A stretch of DNA of 9,485 nucleotides from an uncultured Desulfobacterales bacterium (GTDB lineage Bacteria > Desulfobacterota > Desulfobacteria > Desulfobacterales > JAFDCJ01): NCBI GenBank assembly GCA_945787595.1, contig CALZJV010000215.1, forward strand, positions 1-9,485. The letters run 5' to 3'. Position 1 is the first letter of the stretch. Each line of letters starts with the position of its first letter. A program made the translations under genes and the position numbers. This document shows positions 6,199 to 9,485 of the stretch, in pieces. The notes below the pieces were generated by a model. The model did not search any database and was not told the origin of the DNA. It worked only from the letters and a program-made list of their open reading frames with translations.

Positions 6199-8289
6199 TC
6201 ACTCACCTTGTTTGCCCGTGATTTTATTGACCATGGTTTGTGTGTCGGTGGTCGAGTCGGTACAGGAACCGTTGCGGCACACATGGGCGGTGGCTTGGCC
6301 TTCTATGACCTGCAAGCCATCGGTAAACCCGGCAAATTTAGCCAGACGTTCGGCATTGGTGTGTGACTTTACAATGGCTACCTTGTTGGGAGTAAAATTA
6401 AGATTCAATGCCGACAGCAATTGACGGGTGTCGATGGCCTGGGGTTCTCCGGCAATAATAATTTCCTGGCCCGGGCGTAGCGCAAAATCAAGGGCGCACA
6501 GAAAATAGGTAAAGGCCTGGGGCTGAGATTTCACCGTACCGGCAAAAGCGCGGATCTGGGCCTGGGCCCGGTTCTCCCAGCGGGGATCACCGGTCAGCCT
6601 GGACAGAAACACGAGGTTGAAAAGCGCAACCGAATTGGCCGATGGAATGGCCCCGTCATATAACTCTTTGGGGCGTACGGGCAATTCGACACTGCCATTG
6701 GGGGTGGAGAAGAAACCCCCGTTTTCCTCATCCCAGAAACTCTCTATCATTTTGTCCTGCAGCATTTTAGCTTCTTCGGCAAACGTCAGATCATAGGTGG
6801 TCTGGTAGAGATTTAAAAGACCGTGGATCAAAAATGCGTAGTCACCGGCGTGGGCCTTCACCGCCAGTTCGCCATCTCTGAAACGGTGGTAAAGTCGGCC
6901 GTTTTCATCCCGCATTTTAGTCAGGATAAAGTCGGCAGCCCTGCGGGCGGCCCGCTCATATTCTGAGCTGTTTAAAATCCGTGCGCCCAGGGCCAGTGCG
7001 GCGATCATCAGTCCGTTCCAATCCGTGAGAATTTTATCGTCCTTCAAGGGATGAACCCGCTTTTCCCGGACGAGAAACAATTGGTTGCGGATATTTATCC
7101 AATCTTTTTCAAGTTGATCTTGCGGTAGATTGAATTTTTGCGCCCACTTTTTCAGAGGCGCCGTTAGATGCAGGATGTTGGCACCGGTTTTTTGACGAGT
7201 GGCTTCGTCCGTAAAATTTCCTTCCGGGCTCAACCGTAAAATCGTCTCCCACCTTTTGGCGGCTTCATCTCCCAGAACCTGACGAAATTCATCTGTCTGC
7301 CACACATAGAATTTGCCTTCTTCCCCCTCGCTGTCGGCATCTTCGGCCGAATAGAAGGCCCCTTCCTCAGCGGTCATGTCTCGTAGCACGTAGGTGAAGA
7401 TGTCATCGGCCGTTGCGGCGAACAAGGGGTCTTTGGTGATTTGATAGGCTTCAAGGCAGGCGGTGGCGATCAGGGCCTGGTCGTAAAGCATTTTTTCGAA
7501 ATGAGGCAGGAGCCATCTGGCATCTGTGGAATAGCGGTGAAAACCAAAACCGACATGGTCCCAGATTCCTCCCAGACGCATGGCGGTCAATGTTTTTTTT
7601 ACCATTTCCAATGCATTTGAGTCCCCGCTGCGATGGTAACAACGCAGCAAAAAGAGCAGCCGGTGTGGTGTCGGAAACTTTGGAGCAGGATCAAATCCAC
7701 CGTGCTGGGGGTCAAATCCAGGCTTAATTTTTTTATAGGCCTGGTCCAACAGGGACTCATCGGGTTCATCCGCAGCTGCAAACGCAAAAGCCTTGCCCAG
7801 TTGGGCGGCAATGTTGACAGCCGAATTGTCGATCTTTTCTTTATCGTCCGTCCAGAGTTTCTTGACCTGTCGGCAGATGTCGATCAGACCCGCGCGGCCG
7901 GCGCGGCTGGTTTTGGGGAGATAGGTCGCGGCGAAAAAGGGTTTTTTTTCCGGGGTCATAAAAATACTCAACGGCCAACCGCCGCTGCCAGTCAGCATCT
8001 GGCAGGCCGCCATATATACCGCATCTATGTCGGGGCGTTCTTCGCGATCCACCTTAATACAAATAAAGGTGTCATTGATATATCCTGCTGCTTCCTGGTC
8101 TTCAAAGGACTCTTTTTCCATGACGTGACACCAGTGGCAGGTGGCGTATCCAATGGAAAGGAAAATAGGCTTGTTTTCCATTTTGGCCCGCGCAAAGGTT
8201 TCATCGGACCAGGGATGCCAATCAACGGGATTGTGGGCATGCTGAATCAGATATGGACTTTTTTCATTGATGAGATGGTTGGGTGACAT
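6199..8289 (-). CDS. SPATA20/YyaL family protein: thioredoxin-like (DUF255) domain plus alpha-barrel
   Basis: A 696-residue protein of the widespread SPATA20/YyaL family, length normal. The first about 160 residues are the DUF255 thioredoxin-like domain, beginning [20 protein letters not shown] and carrying the hallmark CHWCHVM (C51xxC54), then [10 protein letters not shown] (80-89) and [11 protein letters not shown] (103-113). The rest resembles the (alpha/alpha)6 barrel of N-acylglucosamine 2-epimerase/glycoside-hydrolase-like proteins, with [36 protein letters not shown] and [10 protein letters not shown] short region near the C-terminus holds a CRNGSC cysteine pair. The precise biochemical role is not established, although a thiol-redox activity is commonly assumed. 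The start is firm: ATG at 8289 is preceded by AAAAGGAG about 7 nt upstream. No signal peptide is seen, so it is probably cytoplasmic. The opposite strand carries long shadow frames that were not called. Confidence 0.96.
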   Translation of the reverse strand: MSPNHLINEKSPYLIQHAHNPVDWHPWSDETFARAKMENKPIFLSIGYATCHWCHVMEKESFEDQEAAGYINDTFICIKVDREERPDIDAVYMAACQMLTGSGGWPLSIFMTPEKKPFFAATYLPKTSRAGRAGLIDICRQVKKLWTDDKEKIDNSAVNIAAQLGKAFAFAAADEPDESLLDQAYKKIKPGFDPQHGGFDPAPKFPTPHRLLFLLRCYHRSGDSNALEMVKKTLTAMRLGGIWDHVGFGFHRYSTDARWLLPHFEKMLYDQALIATACLEAYQITKDPLFAATADDIFTYVLRDMTAEEGAFYSAEDADSEGEEGKFYVWQTDEFRQVLGDEAAKRWETILRLSPEGNFTDEATRQKTGANILHLTAPLKKWAQKFNLPQDQLEKDWINIRNQLFLVREKRVHPLKDDKILTDWNGLMIAALALGARILNSSEYERAARRAADFILTKMRDENGRLYHRFRDGELAVKAHAGDYAFLIHGLLNLYQTTYDLTFAEEAKMLQDKMIESFWDEENGGFFSTPNGSVELPVRPKELYDGAIPSANSVALFNLVFLSRLTGDPRWENRAQAQIRAFAGTVKSQPQAFTYFLCALDFALRPGQEIIIAGEPQAIDTRQLLSALNLNFTPNKVAIVKSHTNAERLAKFAGFTDGLQVIEGQATAHVCRNGSCTDSTTDTQTMVNKITGKQGE

Positions 8290-8292
8290 AAA

Positions 8293-8300
8293 TGACTCCT
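8293..8300 (-). promoter_or_regulatory. Shine-Dalgarno of the SPATA20/YyaL-like gene
   Basis: The minus strand reads AAAAGGAGTCATTTATG, so AAGGAGT lies about 6 nt before the ATG at 8289. It decides this start, which also coincides with the conserved family N-terminus. Confidence 0.8.
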
Positions 8301-8366
8301 TTTACACTCAATACAGTCATAGCTCCAGAAATATTCAAGCGTGTTTTGGTCCGCTGAGGAGATTTA

Positions 8367-8480
8367 GGCAAGCAGGCCGGGATGCCGGGAGGCCAGAAAG
8401 CTCGATAGTTGAAAAGCCTTCCTCACCGATAGCCTTCAATTTCCAGCCGCCCATCCTTATGGCCTCCCCGCCTTCAGGCC
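8367..8480. repeat. Period-8 inverted repeat (GG-phased octamers)
   Basis: The right arm (8441-8480), read on the minus strand, is five octamers each starting GG: GGCCTGAA, GGCGGGGA, GGCCATAA, GGATGGGC, GGCTGGAA. The left arm (8367-8400) shows the same 8-nt phasing, with CCGGGATG and CCGGGAGG units, and is an imperfect inverse of the right arm. The frame across it is non-coding repeat. Confidence 0.6.
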
Positions 8481-8829
8481 TTTCGGTTAATATAGACACG
8501 AAGACGGTAGTTCGCAACAGGGGCAATATTTTAGGGATTTTTGTAACCGTTCGAAGGTTCAAGGTTTAGGCCAGCCGCTGGTTGCCGTAGCGACCAGTTT
8601 AATCGAGAAAGAAACCGTGCCATTTTGGTGTAGTTTCATACGAGTGGTTCTGGCTTGGGTTCATGCAGACTTCTGCTTCGTTGATCCGTGAACACTGTGC
8701 AGCCGCGTCATTGCCGTGTCGAGGCGGGTGGAGAAGTATGAAAGAATAGTACGATTAGAGGATATTATTGCGGTAGGGTAACCTTGTCTCCGGCCCACAG
8801 GGACTGCAGCCACAGAAGTAGCAGCGAGC

Positions 8830-8869
8830 TTGAACCCTGCAACCCTGAACTTCTGAACCTGTGAAAACT
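8830..8869. repeat. Period-8 tandem array (TGAACCC-like units)
   Basis: Five degenerate octamers in phase: TTGAACCC, TGCAACCC, TGAACTTC, TGAACCTG, TGAAAACT. No complementary arm was found nearby, so it looks like half of the inverted-repeat type seen in the other gaps. Confidence 0.6.
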
Positions 8870-8880
8870 TCCTCCATTAA

Positions 8881-8912
8881 AAAAAGGCAACACCACCGAG
8901 TGTTGCCTTTTT
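8881..8912. terminator. Intrinsic terminator (bidirectional) after the HesB-like gene
   Basis: AAAAAGGCAACAC and GTGTTGCCTTTTT form a perfect 13-bp inverted repeat around the loop CACCGA. On the minus strand the stem is followed by a run of T (complement of 8879-8885). It begins 20 nt after the selenoprotein stop codon. The symmetrical A/T tracts would allow function on either strand. It makes the HesB-like gene a single transcription unit separate from the SPATA20-like gene. Confidence 0.9.
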
Positions 8913-8932
8913 GTTGCCACCAATTTAAACCA

Positions 8933-9256
8933 TCAACCACAGCCGCCGCTGCTGGCACTGCCACAGCTTGAACATGACGATCCCTGGTTGAAATCAATGC
9001 TGGAATTGATTTTAAATCCATATCCCATAAAATCGATTAATACCGGCTGGGCTTTTTCATCAAAATCTTTATCCATTATAAATTTGAAGCCGTTCACATC
9101 ATATGAATTATCTGTGTCTTTGGGCTCATCCAGAGCCATTGCCAATGACGGACCTCCTCAGCCCCCTTCATTTAAAAAGATGCGAATGGGGACGACATCT
9201 CGATCCTTAAAGTATTCTGCAATTTGCTGGCTAGCTGCTTCCGAAATTTCAACCAT
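8933..9256 (-). CDS. HesB/IscA-like selenoprotein (in-frame UGA read as Sec33)
   Basis: A 107-residue HesB/IscA-type protein encoded across an in-frame TGA (9160-9158). The N-terminal part starts MVEISEAASQQIAEYFKDRD and continues PIRIFLNEGG; then comes TGA, then GGPSLAMALDEPKDTDNS in the same frame. The family has its first conserved cysteine here (GG-C-GG/SG), so the UGA replaces a functional Cys as in known HesB-like bacterial selenoproteins. The C-terminus has C95, C98 and C106 (SSCSSCGSASSGGCG), matching the family's terminal metal/cluster cysteines. A SECIS-like hairpin follows the UGA (9123-9137). The ATG at 9256 has a strong AAGGAGG 5 nt upstream, which argues against a pseudogene with an internal start. 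A terminator follows 20 nt after the stop, itself TGA. The likely role is Fe-S cluster carrier or redox-sensitive metal binding; the substrate is unknown. No selA/B/C/D gene is in the window. Confidence 0.9.
9123..9137 (-). promoter_or_regulatory. Candidate bacterial SECIS stem-loop
   Basis: On the mRNA, GGCUC and GAGCC form a perfect 5-bp stem around the loop UGGAU; UUG/CAA just outside can add three pairs across a one-sided bulge. The loop begins 25 nt after the UGA and has G at its second position. Both fit the general bacterial SECIS description (a G among the first two loop bases, roughly 16-37 nt from the UGA). Competing folds exist: GUCAUU/AAUGGC closer to the UGA, and GGGCU/AGCCC enclosing the whole region (9164-9160 with 9126-9122). 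The active fold is therefore not proven. Confidence 0.7.
9158..9160 (-). other. Selenocysteine codon (TGA) in the HesB-like gene
   Basis: This in-frame TGA is codon 33 between the GGC and GGA glycine codons. It sits at the position of the first invariant cysteine of the HesB/IscA fold. Both sides of the gene show uninterrupted family-like protein in a single frame with no indel, which favours recoding over mutation. Decoding needs the Sec machinery, which is not encoded here. Confidence 0.88.
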
Positions 9257-9260
9257 AACA

Positions 9261-9268
9261 CCCTCCTT
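9261..9268 (-). promoter_or_regulatory. Shine-Dalgarno of the HesB-like selenoprotein
   Basis: On the minus strand AAGGAGGG ends 4 nt before the ATG at 9256 (5 nt when counted from GGAGG). It is the strongest ribosome-binding site in the window. It fixes the start upstream of the in-frame UGA, so translation is expected to meet that codon. Confidence 0.85.
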
Positions 9269-9279
9269 GAACGAAAAAT

Positions 9280-9293
9280 ATGATCAGGATCAT
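9280..9293. promoter_or_regulatory. Operator-like palindrome in the HesB-like gene leader
   Basis: ATGATC-AG-GATCAT is a perfect 6-bp inverted repeat with a 2-bp centre. It lies between the proposed promoter and the Shine-Dalgarno, 24-37 bp before the start codon. Two more GATC-centred sequences occur at 9314-9330. It could be a repressor site or a small RNA hairpin; no regulator family is recognised. Confidence 0.35.
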
Positions 9294-9333
9294 TGAATCG
9301 CATGAAGATTACCTGATCGACAAAATGATCTTA

Positions 9334-9362
9334 ATGGTAATTACGGGTACTTGTTTTGTCAA
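9334..9362 (-). promoter_or_regulatory. Putative sigma70-type promoter of the HesB-like gene
   Basis: On the minus strand TTGACA (9362-9357) is followed, after 17 nt, by TACCAT (9339-9334). This is a consensus -35 with a TAnnAT -10. Transcription would start near 9327, giving a leader of about 70 nt that contains the palindrome at 9280-9293. Found by eye only. Confidence 0.5.
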
Positions 9363-9448
9363 TGGCTAATCTTCAGCCGCCGGATAGCTATCTAGTTTCC
9401 ATCCATAAATGGTCTTTTTGCCCAATCTCGGCGTCAATCGGCGCGTTT

Positions 9449-9485
9449 GTTTGTGCGACGTAGCCAGCTACGTCTCCGCACAAAC
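9449..9485. repeat. Strong palindrome running off the right edge
   Basis: GTTTGTGCG (9449-9457) pairs with CGCACAAAC (9477-9485), and inside it ACGTAG (9458-9463) pairs with CTACGT (9468-9473), with a CTC bulge on one side. The left flank (about 9419-9448) has no partner within the window, so the palindrome may be longer. It may be a small mobile or intergenic repeat upstream of the HesB-like gene. Confidence 0.7.

Larger units (their letters stand above)
8290..8932. other. Gene-poor gap between the SPATA20-like and HesB-like genes
   Basis: About 640 bp with no supported gene. From left to right it holds the SPATA20 ribosome-binding site, a GC-rich period-8 inverted repeat (8367-8480), unassigned sequence, a single-arm TGAACCC-like octamer array (8830-8869) and the selenoprotein terminator (8881-8912). 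Short frames in it have repeat-derived, low-complexity translations. A weak TTGAAT-N17-TGTATT promoter-like pair for the SPATA20-like gene lies near 8308-8336 (minus strand). Confidence 0.7.

Noticed and set aside
7633..8286. 217-residue open frame on the plus strand opposite the SPATA20-like gene
   Set aside because: It is entirely antisense to a well-conserved gene, has no recognisable domain or good ribosome-binding site, and its composition fits a shadow frame.
8335..8562. 75-residue minus-strand frame in the gap upstream of the SPATA20-like gene
   Set aside because: Its translation is dominated by the period-8 repeat and shows no domain or ribosome-binding site; treated as non-coding repeat.
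8881..8932. Second recoding at the terminal UGA of the HesB-like gene
   Set aside because: The hairpin downstream is a classic intrinsic terminator, and the continued frame only translates that terminator.
8755..9021. 88-residue minus-strand frame overlapping the HesB-like 3' end
   Set aside because: It reads through the terminator and the octamer array in a shadow frame of the selenoprotein gene.
8933..9145. 70-residue protein starting at TTG 9145
   Set aside because: It begins mid-domain just after the TGA, has no Shine-Dalgarno and lacks the HesB N-terminus; it is the downstream part of the selenoprotein.

Overview
The window looks like a chromosomal segment of a Desulfobacterota (Desulfobacterales-like) sulfate-reducer-type anaerobe. 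This is an inference from gene content: an apparent selenocysteine-containing HesB/IscA-like protein, a rhodanese fused to a rubrerythrin-type ferritin-like domain, an orphan B12-binding radical SAM protein, and many short palindromic intergenic repeats. No rRNA, tRNA, CRISPR array, transposase or phage gene was seen.

All seven supported genes lie on the minus strand. In transcription order (right to left) they are: a HesB/IscA-like selenoprotein (9256-8933); a SPATA20/YyaL-type thioredoxin-domain protein (8289-6199); a rhodanese/ferritin-like fusion (5833-5003); adenine glycosylase MutY with a C-terminal MutT-like Nudix domain (4760-3627); a B12-binding radical SAM protein (3462-1837); an AlaX-like tRNA-editing protein (1694-1260); and a typical 2-Cys peroxiredoxin (880-281). 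They share a strand but are separated by gaps of about 140-640 bp, so they read more as separate transcription units than one operon. Loose themes are oxidative damage and thiol/Fe-S handling: peroxide removal, oxidised-guanine repair, a diiron/sulfur-transfer fusion and an Fe-S carrier-like protein.

The main finding is at the right end. The HesB-like gene has a strong Shine-Dalgarno and a start at 9256, but is interrupted in frame by TGA at 9160-9158, exactly where the family has its first conserved cysteine. Translation continues in the same frame to 8933. A stem-loop with a G in its apical loop lies 25 nt after the TGA, as expected of a bacterial SECIS element. Read through, it is a 107-residue selenoprotein (Sec33). 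A conventional caller would truncate it to a fragment starting at an internal TTG.

The second theme is the intergenic DNA. Most gaps hold an inverted repeat whose arms are themselves built of degenerate short units with period 7, 8 or 9 nt (11-94, 1081-1199, 1713-1800, 4805-4869, 5910-6191, 8367-8480), plus single-arm versions (3475-3502, 8830-8869). The families differ in sequence but share this architecture. A further palindrome runs off the right edge (9449-9485). Two predicted N-termini (the radical SAM and AlaX genes) extend into such repeats if the most upstream start codon is used; internal starts were preferred.
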